Assembly (NCBI RefSeq): GCF_945906775.1
Contig: NZ_CAMDRE010000001.1
Coordinates: 1,798,001 to 1,862,000, forward strand
DNA: 64,000 nucleotides
From: Citrobacter sp. Marseille-Q6884
Lineage (GTDB): Bacteria > Pseudomonadota > Gammaproteobacteria > Enterobacterales > Enterobacteriaceae
Direction: 5' to 3'
Each line of letters begins with the position of its first letter. Position 1 is the stretch's first letter. The notes below the pieces were generated by a model. That model made no database searches. It was given only the letters and a program-made list of their open reading frames with translations, and was not told the origin of the DNA. Positions 25,920-33,832 of the stretch are shown here, piece by piece. Made by a program: the position numbers and the translations under genes.

Positions 25920-26870
25920 ATGCAGATCCTGTTGGCCAACCCGCGCGGTTTTTGCGCAGGTGTAGACCGCGCTATCAGCATTGTGGAAAACGCGCTGGCT
26001 ATTTACGGCGCACCGATTTATGTCCGTCATGAAGTGGTACATAACCGCTACGTGGTGGATAGCCTGCGTGAGCGCGGCGCTATTTTTATCGAGCAAATCA
26101 GTGAAGTACCGGACGGCGCGATCCTGATTTTCTCTGCCCACGGCGTGTCTCAGGCAGTACGTAACGAAGCGAAAGGTCGCGATCTCACGGTATTTGATGC
26201 GACCTGTCCGCTGGTGACAAAAGTGCATATGGAAGTTGCACGTGCCAGCCGTCGGGGTGAAGAATCCATCCTGATTGGTCACGCCGGGCACCCGGAAGTG
26301 GAAGGCACGATGGGGCAGTACAGCAACCCGGAAGGGGGGATGTATCTGGTTGAATCACCGGAAGACGTCCTGTCGCTTCAGGTTAAAAATGAAGGCAAAC
26401 TCTCCTTCATGACGCAAACCACGCTCTCCGTTGATGACACCTCTGATGTGATTGATGCCTTGCGCCAACGCTTCCCGAAAATCGTCGGGCCGCGTAAAGA
26501 TGATATCTGCTATGCCACCACAAACCGCCAGGAAGCGGTACGTGCGCTGGCGGAACAAGCGGATGTGGTGCTGGTGGTCGGCTCGAAAAACTCCTCTAAC
26601 TCTAACCGTCTGGCTGAACTGGCGCAGCGTATGGGGAAAGCGGCGTATTTGATTGACGATGCGACCGACATCCAGGAAGCGTGGGTGAAAGACGCTAAGT
26701 GCGTAGGCGTGACGGCTGGAGCCTCGGCGCCGGATATCCTGGTGCAAAACGTGATTGCTCGTCTGCAGGAGCTTGGCGGTGGGGAGGCTATTCCGCTGGA
26801 AGGCCGTGAAGAGAACATTGTTTTCGAAGTACCTAAAGAGCTACGTGTGGATGTTCGTGAAGTAGAGTAA
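25920..26870 (+). CDS. ispH: IspH, 4-hydroxy-3-methylbut-2-enyl diphosphate reductase
   Basis: A 316-residue iron-sulfur enzyme making IPP and DMAPP in the last step of the MEP isoprenoid pathway. The three cluster cysteines are visible: Cys12 in NPRGFCAGV, Cys96 in FDATCPLV and Cys197 in KCVGVTAGASAP. His41 and the substrate-binding NSSNSNRL segment are also present. The start at 25920 directly follows fkpB. A terminator follows. Confidence 0.98.
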   Translation: MQILLANPRGFCAGVDRAISIVENALAIYGAPIYVRHEVVHNRYVVDSLRERGAIFIEQISEVPDGAILIFSAHGVSQAVRNEAKGRDLTVFDATCPLVTKVHMEVARASRRGEESILIGHAGHPEVEGTMGQYSNPEGGMYLVESPEDVLSLQVKNEGKLSFMTQTTLSVDDTSDVIDALRQRFPKIVGPRKDDICYATTNRQEAVRALAEQADVVLVVGSKNSSNSNRLAELAQRMGKAAYLIDDATDIQEAWVKDAKCVGVTAGASAPDILVQNVIARLQELGGGEAIPLEGREENIVFEVPKELRVDVREVE

Positions 26871-26897
26871 GTCTTTCACGTAACGATTATGAGAAGA

Positions 26898-26926
26898 TGC
26901 CAGACTTAACGTCTGGCATTTTTTTT
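26898..26926 (+). terminator. terminator after ispH
   Basis: An 8-base perfect stem (26898-26905 with 26911-26918) and a run of eight T. It ends ten bases before rihC, so rihC may be partly read through. Confidence 0.85.
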
Positions 26927-26935
26927 GGAGAAACC

Positions 26936-27850
26936 ATGCGCTTACCGATCATTCTTGATACCGATCCTGGCATTGATGATGCCGCTGCCATTGCTGCTGC
27001 GCTGTTTGCCCCCGAGCTGGATCTGCAACTGATGACCACGGTAGCAGGCAACGTTTCGGTGGAAAAAACCACCCGTAATGCGCTGCAATTGCTGCACTTC
27101 TGGAATGCGGATATTCCACTGGCGCAGGGGGCATCCATGCCGCTGGTGCGACCGCTGCGCGATGCGGCTTCCGTACACGGTGAGTCTGGTATGGAAGGGT
27201 ATGAATTTGTCGAACACAACCGCCAGCCTCTGGCAAAACCCGCTTTTCAGGCTATTCGTGATGCGCTGATGCATGCTCCGCAGCCCGTTACGCTGGTGGC
27301 TATTGGCCCGTTGACAAACATTGCGCTGCTGCTGACGCATTATCCTGAATGCATATTCAACATACATCGCCTGGTGATAATGGGCGGCTCTGCAGGGCGC
27401 GGTAACTTTACGCCAAATGCGGAGTTTAATATTGCTATCGATCCTGAAGCGGCGGCGAAGGTGTTCCAGAGTGGTCTGGAGATCGTCATGTGCGGGCTGG
27501 ATGTCACCAACCAGGCCATGCTCGCGCCGGAATATCTGGCGACATTACCCCAACTTAATCAGACCGGAAAAATGCTGCATGCGCTGTTCAGCCATTATCG
27601 CAGCGGCAGCATGAATACCGGGTTGCGTATGCACGATCTCTGCGCGATTGCCTGGCTGGTGCGCCCGGACTTGTTTACGCTCCAGCCCTGCTTTGTGGCG
27701 GTTGAAACTCAGGGTAAATACACCTCCGGTACGACGGTGGTGGATATCGAAGGGCGATTAGGTCAGCCGGCGAACGCGCAGGTGGCGTTGACATTGAACG
27801 TGGAGGGCTTCCAGCAGTGGGTCGCGCAGGTCCTGGCACTGGCTCCCTGA
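26936..27850 (+). CDS. rihC: RihC, non-specific ribonucleoside hydrolase
   Basis: A 304-residue inosine-uridine nucleoside hydrolase that splits purine and pyrimidine ribonucleosides to base and ribose. The calcium-binding DTDPGIDDA motif is at residues 8-16, and the NIAIDPEAA and MHDLCAIA segments supply the remaining pocket residues. The start at 26936 follows a TTGGAG site. In K-12 the next gene is dapB; here a seven-gene carbohydrate locus begins. Confidence 0.97.
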   Translation: MRLPIILDTDPGIDDAAAIAAALFAPELDLQLMTTVAGNVSVEKTTRNALQLLHFWNADIPLAQGASMPLVRPLRDAASVHGESGMEGYEFVEHNRQPLAKPAFQAIRDALMHAPQPVTLVAIGPLTNIALLLTHYPECIFNIHRLVIMGGSAGRGNFTPNAEFNIAIDPEAAAKVFQSGLEIVMCGLDVTNQAMLAPEYLATLPQLNQTGKMLHALFSHYRSGSMNTGLRMHDLCAIAWLVRPDLFTLQPCFVAVETQGKYTSGTTVVDIEGRLGQPANAQVALTLNVEGFQQWVAQVLALAP

Positions 27851-27875
27851 GGAGTGTGATGCGATCCACAATGTG

Positions 27876-27904
27876 TTGACAGGAATAGCAGGTTAATCGA
27901 TTAA
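27876..27904 (+). promoter_or_regulatory. candidate promoter of the cupin isomerase pair
   Basis: A perfect -35 TTGACA (27876-27881) is followed after 17 bases by GATTAA (27899-27904), a weak -10 that lies inside a LacI-type palindrome. A bound repressor would cover the -10. The -10 choice is uncertain. Confidence 0.5.
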
Positions 27905-27907
27905 TCT
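27890..27907. promoter_or_regulatory. LacI-type operator upstream of the cupin pair
   Basis: AGGTTAATCGATTAATCT, an 18-base near-perfect palindrome with central CG, as LacI-family proteins prefer. It is the exact reverse complement of the site at 33670-33687. It lies about 42 bases before the first cupin gene. Confidence 0.8.
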
Positions 27908-27948
27908 GCTATTCTGATGATGTTGTTCTCCTCGGGCCGGAGACACAT

Positions 27949-28512
27949 ATGAATCCTATTTTTATCCAGCCGCCGCAGGTGGCATGGGCTAGCGGAGCCT
28001 TATCCGAAGGTCCACTGTTACGTAAATCAACGCGAATCCAGGATCTTGCTGGCATTTTTGTTGATGAACAGGCGCGGCAAAAAATGCCTGACGATCTCAT
28101 CGTGTATGATGTTGAGATGCTGGCCACCTCACCCGCTGAGGGAGAACTCTACACTGGCGTAACTCATCTTTACCCCGGCAAAATCGGTCATGAGTATTTC
28201 ATGACGCGCGGACATTTCCATAACCGCCGCGAGCAGGGCGAAGTCTATTTCGGACTGCGCGGGAGCGGTTTACTGTTGCTGCAAAACGAGCAAGGTGAAG
28301 CGCGACTGGAACGCGTTTTTGCCGGCTCGGTTCACATCATCCCTGGCTTTACTGCCCACCGACTCATTAATACCGGTGACGACGTGCTTTCCGCGCTGGC
28401 GGTGTGGCCTGCTGTTGCCGGTCACGATTATGCGGCGCTGGCAAACGGCTTCTCGCTGCGGGTAATTGAAGAGAATCAGAGCGTTCAGGTGAAGGAGGCA
28501 AAAAATGGCTGA
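27949..28512 (+). CDS. cupin-type glucose-6-phosphate isomerase family protein, copy A
   Basis: A 187-residue single-cupin protein of the archaeal-type glucose-6-phosphate isomerase family (Pfam PF06560). The metal-binding pattern is intact: His89, His91 and Glu98 in GHFHNRREQGEVYF, and His137 in FTAHRLIN. Spacing matches the Pyrococcus enzyme as I recall it. It should interconvert an aldose- and ketose-6-phosphate; whether the natural substrate is glucose-6-phosphate is unknown, because the cell should also have Pgi. It overlaps copy B by eight bases and sits behind an operator shared with the PTS operon, so it likely works on the sugar phosphate that the PTS makes. Confidence 0.85.
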   Translation: MNPIFIQPPQVAWASGALSEGPLLRKSTRIQDLAGIFVDEQARQKMPDDLIVYDVEMLATSPAEGELYTGVTHLYPGKIGHEYFMTRGHFHNRREQGEVYFGLRGSGLLLLQNEQGEARLERVFAGSVHIIPGFTAHRLINTGDDVLSALAVWPAVAGHDYAALANGFSLRVIEENQSVQVKEAKNG

Positions 28513-29287
28513 CTCTGCCTGTCCATACGGCCTGGATATGACAATTCATCATCAGCCGCTGGGTTTTGGCTATGGTGAAGAGGTGACCGGGCCGATGCCC
28601 GAAATCCGTCATCTCGACCAGATTCGAGCCTCCCTACGTGACCCGTGCTGCGATGGACCACAGGAGGTGTATGCGATCGCCATGGATGTGGCGCGGATGC
28701 AGGATCGCGAAGAGCTGCAAAAGCGTATGCTGCTCTTTGGCGTGGTGACCTACGCTGCGGGGCGTCTGGGAGAAGAGCCGATTCGCAGCCAGGGACATAT
28801 CCATCGTATTAGCCAGCATAGCGGCTGGTCGCCGCCAGAACTCTATGAAATCTGGCAGGGCAACGCGATTATCTATATGCAGGAGTATGTCGAGGACGAT
28901 CCGGGCCGCTGCTTTGCGGTGATTGCCGGACCCGGCGAGAAAGTGCTGGTGCCGCCGGGATGGGGACATGCCACGATATCCGCGAACCCGGATGTCCCCC
29001 TGACTTTTGGTGCCTGGTGTGACCGTGAATATGGTTTTGAATACGAAGCCGTGCGGGCGCATAAAGGGCTGGCGTGGTATCCGCTATTGCAGGATAAGCA
29101 CATTGTCTGGCAGCACAACCAACACTATGTTCCGGGACGATTACAGGCGGTCACTCCCCGTCAGTATACGGAGTTCGGGATAACATCAGACCCGATTTAC
29201 CAGCAGTTTATTGACGATCCTGCGCGCTTTCAGTTTATCTCCCGCCCGGATAAAACGGCAGATTTGTGGCGCAACTTCCACCCCTAA
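28505..29287 (+). CDS. cupin isomerase paralog, copy B (GPI-like)
   Basis: A 260-residue protein with a related cupin core. His98 and His100 are in QGHIHR, Glu112 in PELYEIWQG, and His155 in PPGWGHATI, so the metal ligands appear complete. The family's H-x-H to Glu spacing is longer than in copy A (a five-residue insert), and there are extra segments at both ends. It overlaps copy A by eight bases and should be co-translated. It may be a second isomerase or epimerase, or form a complex with copy A. Assignment to the GPI-like cupins is by motif only. Confidence 0.75.
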   Translation: MADSACPYGLDMTIHHQPLGFGYGEEVTGPMPEIRHLDQIRASLRDPCCDGPQEVYAIAMDVARMQDREELQKRMLLFGVVTYAAGRLGEEPIRSQGHIHRISQHSGWSPPELYEIWQGNAIIYMQEYVEDDPGRCFAVIAGPGEKVLVPPGWGHATISANPDVPLTFGAWCDREYGFEYEAVRAHKGLAWYPLLQDKHIVWQHNQHYVPGRLQAVTPRQYTEFGITSDPIYQQFIDDPARFQFISRPDKTADLWRNFHP

Positions 29288-29293
29288 AACAAA

Positions 29294-29318
29294 ACCGGGG
29301 CTTAGCGCCCCGGTGTTT
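29294..29318. terminator. bidirectional terminator between cupin B and EIID
   Basis: An 8-base GC-rich perfect stem (29294-29301 with 29307-29314), preceded by an A run and followed by GTTTCA, in the 45 bases between two convergent genes. Confidence 0.75.
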
Positions 29319-29332
29319 CACATCCAGAAAGA

Positions 29333-30151
29333 TTAACCTGCAAACAGGCCACTGGCGACGCCAAGTGCCGCCAGCACTAACAGCAGTATCATCGCTTTCA
29401 CTGGCGATACACCGCGTTTCGCCATCAAATACCACGTCCCTAATACCACCACCAACGGTAGCAACTGCGGGAAGATGCCATCCAGCATTTGCTGAACGTG
29501 GATATTCACGCCATCTTTGGTGATGAATTCCAGTCCGGTGCCGAGCTTAACGTAGCTGGCCGCAACGCCACCCATCACAAAAACACCCAGCAGCGACAAG
29601 GCTTCGCGCAGGCGGGCTGATTTGCTGCTGACCAGCATCTCCACCGAGCCGGAGCCCATTTTGTAGCCTTTCAGAAACAGGAACCACGAGCCTGGCAGAA
29701 TAATCGCCAGCCAGGCGACGGTGTAAAACAACGGCCCAAGAATATTGCCGCCCGCCGCCAGCGCCATACCGATGCTGAGCAGAATCGGGATCAGCATGCC
29801 GGGGATCATCGAATCGCCGATCCCGGCAATGGGCCCCATCAGACCCACTTTCAGGGTGTTGATCGTTTCACCGTCGATAGGCTCGCCGTTGGCCTTTTTC
29901 TCTTCCAGTCCCAGCGCCATACCGTTAACAATCGCGCCGATCTGCGGCTCCGTATTATAGAACGAAGCGTGACGGCGCAGCATTTCGGTACGCTGAGCCG
30001 CATCCGGGTAGAGCTTTTTCGCGACCGGAAGCATGCTCAGGCAAAAGCCGAAGGATTCCAGGCGCTCAAAGCTCATTGAGGAAAGGTTATGCATCATCCA
30101 CGCCCGCCAGCAGCGACGCAGATCTTTACGGGTAAGAGTACGATCTTCCAT
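29333..30151 (-). CDS. PTS system mannose/sorbose-family EIID component
   Basis: A 272-residue membrane component. The N-terminal LTRKDLRRCWRAWMMHNLSS and ESFGFCLSMLPV segments and the signature GLMGPIAGIGDSMIPG near residue 110 are typical of EIID-Man. Several hydrophobic segments fill the C-terminal half. With EIIC it forms the sugar channel. Its start shares one base with the EIIC stop (30151), so the two are translationally coupled. It is last in the operon, the same place as sorM in sorFBAM. Confidence 0.93.
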   Translation of the reverse strand: MEDRTLTRKDLRRCWRAWMMHNLSSMSFERLESFGFCLSMLPVAKKLYPDAAQRTEMLRRHASFYNTEPQIGAIVNGMALGLEEKKANGEPIDGETINTLKVGLMGPIAGIGDSMIPGMLIPILLSIGMALAAGGNILGPLFYTVAWLAIILPGSWFLFLKGYKMGSGSVEMLVSSKSARLREALSLLGVFVMGGVAASYVKLGTGLEFITKDGVNIHVQQMLDGIFPQLLPLVVVLGTWYLMAKRGVSPVKAMILLLVLAALGVASGLFAG

Positions 30152-30951
30152 CAGAATTCATCCTCATCATCGACAGTCGGTTTCGCGCCTGCAGCCTGCG
30201 GCGGTTCCGGTTTGTAGTTGTAATGGATAAGTGCCAGCAGCGAGCCGACGATCACCAGTGCGACCATGTTGAGCTTTAAAAAGACGATGCAGACGAAACC
30301 GACCAGAAAGTAGATCAGCATGGTGTAGTTTTTGATGATCTGTTTAAGCAGGATGGCGATCCCGACAGCGGGAAGAATGCCGCCCAGCACGTTCATCGTC
30401 GAGAGGACGATTTTCGGCAGGCTATCCATGAAACCGCTGATGTACTGCGCACCGAAATAGACGGCGATAAAGGTGGGGACGAAACGTAAAATGAAGTTGG
30501 TAACCTGGGGCCAGATAGCGCTGTTCAGATACAGTCCGCGTTCATCACCACGATCCAGCGCCACATCAGCCCGGTGGTTCCAGAAGGAGTTCAGTACCAT
30601 CATGGCGTTGAATAAAATGGTACCGGCGATGCCGATCGTTGCTGCCAGCGCCACGGCGACTTCCGGGCCTTTTCCCGACAAAATCCCCAGTGCAATGGCG
30701 GGATAGGCAACAAAATTGAGATCAGCGGGCATGGAGCCGCCCGGCGTCACCATCGCGATATACACTGCCTGTACCGCAACGCCTATCATGATCCCGGTTT
30801 TCAGATCGCCGAGGATCAACCCGACAAGCATCCCTGACACCAGCGGACGGGTGATCAGATACCAGCCGCCGGTCAGCCCCAGAAGCCAGGGACTACTCAG
30901 CGCACCCAGATAGCAAAGTATGCCAATTAACGTAGCTTCGATAATCATCAT
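30151..30951 (-). CDS. PTS system mannose/sorbose-family EIIC component
   Basis: A 266-residue polytopic membrane protein. TRPLVSGMLVGLILGDLKTGIMIG near residue 35 and AMVTPGGSMPADLNFVAYPA near residue 67 are EIIC-Man features. The C-terminus is a polar tail with an acidic DDEDEF end. It forms the sugar-specific permease with EIID. It follows EIIB after seven bases. Confidence 0.93.
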   Translation of the reverse strand: MMIIEATLIGILCYLGALSSPWLLGLTGGWYLITRPLVSGMLVGLILGDLKTGIMIGVAVQAVYIAMVTPGGSMPADLNFVAYPAIALGILSGKGPEVAVALAATIGIAGTILFNAMMVLNSFWNHRADVALDRGDERGLYLNSAIWPQVTNFILRFVPTFIAVYFGAQYISGFMDSLPKIVLSTMNVLGGILPAVGIAILLKQIIKNYTMLIYFLVGFVCIVFLKLNMVALVIVGSLLALIHYNYKPEPPQAAGAKPTVDDEDEF

Positions 30952-30958
30952 CCGCTCC

Positions 30959-31453
30959 TTATTTCAGCTTCTGTCGGGCGTCCTGCCAGCTGTAGCAGCT
31001 GGCATCCGGCACCAGGCGGAACTCAACGTGATGCCCGTGCTGCACCAGCCAGTCAAACGCAGCGATTTCATCCGTGTTGACCGACTGATTCGGACCGATG
31101 GTGGTGGTATTGGCGCGTGCGCTCATCGGGCCAACGTTGATTTTGCCGTTCGCGTTTTTCAGGCTGACCCCGGCTTCTTCAATACGTTGTAAGGTGAGCG
31201 GCGATTTACCGATAACGAAATAACGTTTATCGCTGGCGATGACTTTGGGTAATTTTTCAATCGCGGTTGCGGTATCGAACAGCCAGACTTTGGTGTCCTG
31301 CACGGCACCCTTCATGACCGACGAGAGCAGGGGATCGGCCGCGACGGCGTCGTCAATAGCGACAATTCCATCGCAGGGCAGCTCTTTGGCCCAACGTGTC
31401 ACGAGCTGCCCATGGATAACGCGGTCATCAATACGAACAAAAGAAATACTCAT
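30959..31453 (-). CDS. PTS system mannose/sorbose-family EIIB component
   Basis: A 164-residue cytoplasmic phosphotransfer protein. The phosphorylated residue is His14 in the RIDDRVIHGQLVTRW motif, diagnostic for EIIB of the mannose family (histidine rather than cysteine). It takes phosphate from EIIA and gives it to the incoming sugar. It is a separate gene, as in the sorbose system, not fused to EIIA as in E. coli ManX. Confidence 0.94.
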   Translation of the reverse strand: MSISFVRIDDRVIHGQLVTRWAKELPCDGIVAIDDAVAADPLLSSVMKGAVQDTKVWLFDTATAIEKLPKVIASDKRYFVIGKSPLTLQRIEEAGVSLKNANGKINVGPMSARANTTTIGPNQSVNTDEIAAFDWLVQHGHHVEFRLVPDASCYSWQDARQKLK

Positions 31454-31464
31454 AGCAGTTTCCT

Positions 31465-31893
31465 TTAAAAATCATCTGACTGAGCGGATAAAACCTGGGC
31501 GGCTTTGATCAGCGTCGGAACGGTCATTTCCAGCAGCTGTTCGGCTGCGGCATGCACGTCGGTGAAATGGCTTATCTCTTCACTTTGCAAAAGCATGGGA
31601 AAATTCACCCCGGCCACGACGGCGACCGGGGGCGTGGTCTCGGGAGAAAACGCATGCTGGCAGGCGACGTTCCACGGTGTTCCACTTTGCATGTCGCATA
31701 ACACCAGAACGCCATCGGCGTTGCGTGCGGCTTTTTCCAGCGTGTTGGCAAAATCCAGCTTAAAGCCTTCGATGCCGGCCTGCTCGCCAAGGGTCACCGT
31801 GAAAATATGCGGTAATTCACCGTAAACCATGTTTCCGCTGGCGAGCAGAGCATCGGCGAGAGGGCCATGGCTGGCGACAATAACGTTGATCAT
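31465..31893 (-). CDS. PTS system mannose/sorbose-family EIIA component
   Basis: A 142-residue EIIA-Man-type protein beginning MINVIVASHGPLADALL; His9 is the phosphorylation site. It receives phosphate from HPr. DMQSGTPWNVAC near residue 69 is a conserved EIIA-Man loop. It lies five bases after the isomerase gene and 11 before EIIB, completing the order isomerase-A-B-C-D. Confidence 0.94.
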   Translation of the reverse strand: MINVIVASHGPLADALLASGNMVYGELPHIFTVTLGEQAGIEGFKLDFANTLEKAARNADGVLVLCDMQSGTPWNVACQHAFSPETTPPVAVVAGVNFPMLLQSEEISHFTDVHAAAEQLLEMTVPTLIKAAQVLSAQSDDF

Positions 31894-31897
31894 GCGC

Positions 31898-33643
31898 TTA
31901 TCCTCTTACCCAGGCTTTGACAGTGGCAAGTTGCTGCCCAATGCCTTTCCCTGCCGGTGAAATACGGTATTCACCGACCGCGGCAGGAATAATAAAGGTC
32001 TCGGCATAGTGAACGGTGAAGGGCTCAAATGCCCCACTCGGACTATCAACGACGGCTTGCGCGCCCTCGACAAGGTTCAATACGTTAACGCCACCCTGGG
32101 TGTGATGAATGACCGGCTCGGTAAACCAGTGGCGACGGGTTTCGATAAACTCGCGTTCATGCATCCCGGTTCGCTCTTCCCGCCAGCCTTCGCCTTCGGC
32201 GACGGGTTCAATGCGGTTCACCAGATTTGCTTCGACCCACTGCGTATCGCGCTGCCAGTCGATCACCTGCTCGCCGTGATCGAGGTGCACAGGTCGCGGT
32301 AACCCGTCGAGGCCCAGTCGGCCCCAGTCCCACAATTTAAAGGTGAAAATATACGGCGTGGCGCTGATCTCCAGCACCATCGTACCGCTACCGGAACAGT
32401 GCACTGTTCCGGCGGGGATCAAAAAGTGATCGTGCTTACGCGCCGGGATTTGATTAACAAAACGCGTATCGTCGAACGCTTTTTCCCCGCGGCCGGCAGC
32501 GCGGAGGTCATCCAGCATCGCCTGCGGCTGGGTGCCTGTTTTCGTTCCCAGATAGACCACGGCATTCGGCTCCGCTTCGAGAATGTAGTAGCTCTCGTCT
32601 TGCGTGTAATGCATACCGAACTGTTGCTGGATATATTCGGTAATCGGGTGGACCTGTAAGCTCAGATTCTGCCCACCAATGGTGTCGAGAAAATCAAAGC
32701 GGATCGGAAATTCCGCGCCGAAACGCGCATGTACTTTTTCGCCGAGCAGCGAGCGGGGGTGCAGTAGCACCAGATCCTGAGAGGGGATCTCGATCCGCAC
32801 CTGACCAAAACGCAGTAACAGGCTGTTTTCCTCGGGCACGCAATCAAAACACCATGCGTAATTGGGCGCGGAGGGATCGAGATCGAATTGTTGTTTCATC
32901 CACTGACCACCCCAGACGCCGGGGTCAAAGAAGGGGGCTACGCGGAAGGGGCGGGTGGTCGTGTGTTGCAGCCCGGCACGCAGCGCCTCGCCGCTGACCA
33001 GCGTCGGGGCGTTTTCTACAGTGGTGTCGAGCAGGAAATCGGTTCGCTTGAGCAGCGGCGTTTTATGACGATCAAAGACGCGCCATTCGATAAAAAAGGC
33101 ACGCTTATAGCGGCGAAGAATATCTTCATCCTGGTTATTCGCCCCCCAGTTTCCCAGACCATCGTGGCGCATGCGTTGCTGAATTTCCCAACGTGGCAGA
33201 TCGGCGTAGATCAGCACATCACCCGGATGCGCTAATGCGGCGCCTGGCCCATACACGACAATGACACCTTCGCCGATCGCCGCGATCTGCTGGCGGAGAA
33301 GATCCAGTTTCTGTGCATTAAAAAATTCATCGAGGTGATGGCAGGAGAGGACGCCGAATACGCGGTCATCAGTAAGATTACGTGCCAGCAGGTCGTGCAG
33401 TGCTTGCTCATCGCGGCGGGCGGATTCGACGTTAAGTGCCAGCGTGACGTTGAGTAACGGCAGCAGGTGTTGCTCCAGTTCAGCCAGCCGTACGCCGGGA
33501 TAACAATCCACGACAACGACAGTCCTGGATGAACCCGCGATTCTGGTGTTAATCGCTGCAGCGGTAGCCTCCCAGCCCTGCCAGGCCTGGTCGTCGTAAC
33601 CCTGAATAGCAACTTCAGGAAATTTATTATAGGTCGTTTGCAT
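31898..33643 (-). CDS. two-domain protein: kinase-like N-terminus fused to class I mannose-6-phosphate isomerase
   Basis: A 581-residue protein. The C-terminal part (about 235-581) is a type I phosphomannose isomerase: Gln330 and His332 in SLQVHP, Glu350 in DESYYILEAEP and His415 in IPAGTVHCSG fit the zinc ligands, and FKLWDWGRLGLDGLPRPVHL matches the family signature. The N-terminal 230 residues resemble a P-loop uridine-kinase-like fold but the Walker A region reads VVVVDCYPGVR without GKS/GKT, so it is probably not an active kinase. ManA of E. coli lacks this domain. It starts the PTS operon and presumably isomerises the imported sugar phosphate. The N-terminal fold call is tentative. Confidence 0.8.
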   Translation of the reverse strand: MQTTYNKFPEVAIQGYDDQAWQGWEATAAAINTRIAGSSRTVVVVDCYPGVRLAELEQHLLPLLNVTLALNVESARRDEQALHDLLARNLTDDRVFGVLSCHHLDEFFNAQKLDLLRQQIAAIGEGVIVVYGPGAALAHPGDVLIYADLPRWEIQQRMRHDGLGNWGANNQDEDILRRYKRAFFIEWRVFDRHKTPLLKRTDFLLDTTVENAPTLVSGEALRAGLQHTTTRPFRVAPFFDPGVWGGQWMKQQFDLDPSAPNYAWCFDCVPEENSLLLRFGQVRIEIPSQDLVLLHPRSLLGEKVHARFGAEFPIRFDFLDTIGGQNLSLQVHPITEYIQQQFGMHYTQDESYYILEAEPNAVVYLGTKTGTQPQAMLDDLRAAGRGEKAFDDTRFVNQIPARKHDHFLIPAGTVHCSGSGTMVLEISATPYIFTFKLWDWGRLGLDGLPRPVHLDHGEQVIDWQRDTQWVEANLVNRIEPVAEGEGWREERTGMHEREFIETRRHWFTEPVIHHTQGGVNVLNLVEGAQAVVDSPSGAFEPFTVHYAETFIIPAAVGEYRISPAGKGIGQQLATVKAWVRG

Positions 33644-33669
33644 GTTTTCTCTCCGTATTCGCTAAGTTA

Positions 33670-33687
33670 AGATTAATCGATTAACCT
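33670..33687. promoter_or_regulatory. LacI-type operator, isomerase-proximal
   Basis: AGATTAATCGATTAACCT, the exact reverse complement of the operator at 27890-27907. It lies 27 bases upstream of the isomerase start, where it would block its transcription. Confidence 0.8.
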
Positions 33688-33701
33688 TATTTTGATAGTG
33701 T

Positions 33702-33718
33702 GGTTAACGCGATTAACC
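33702..33718. promoter_or_regulatory. variant LacI-type operator with one extra central base
   Basis: GGTTAACGCGATTAACC keeps both half-sites but has one additional base at its centre. Its centre is about 31.5 bases from the previous site, three helical turns. Function is uncertain. Confidence 0.5.
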
Positions 33719-33757
33719 CGCCATAATCAGCAATAGACCGAGTGAAATGCGTGTTAA

Positions 33758-33773
33758 TGTGAGAGCAGTCACA
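33758..33773. promoter_or_regulatory. CRP-cAMP binding site
   Basis: TGTGAGAGCAGTCACA matches the CRP consensus TGTGA-N6-TCACA at all ten specified bases. It suggests catabolite control of the divergent operon. Confidence 0.85.
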
Positions 33774-33791
33774 GGGAAATATGCAATTTTT

Positions 33792-33809
33792 AGGTTATTC
33801 GATTAACCT
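33792..33809. promoter_or_regulatory. LacI-type operator, regulator-proximal
   Basis: AGGTTATTCGATTAACCT, one base from the perfect palindrome. It lies 23 bases before the regulator start codon, suggesting autoregulation. Confidence 0.8.
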
Positions 33810-33832
33810 GAAGTGAATGAACAGGAGGAATC

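Larger units (their letters stand above)
33644..33832. promoter_or_regulatory. divergent control region, isomerase-PTS operon and LacI gene
   Basis: 189 bases holding three LacI-type palindromes (33670-33687, 33702-33718, 33792-33809) and a CRP site (33758-33773). Promoters must face both ways, but I cannot place their -10 and -35 boxes reliably. Confidence 0.7.
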
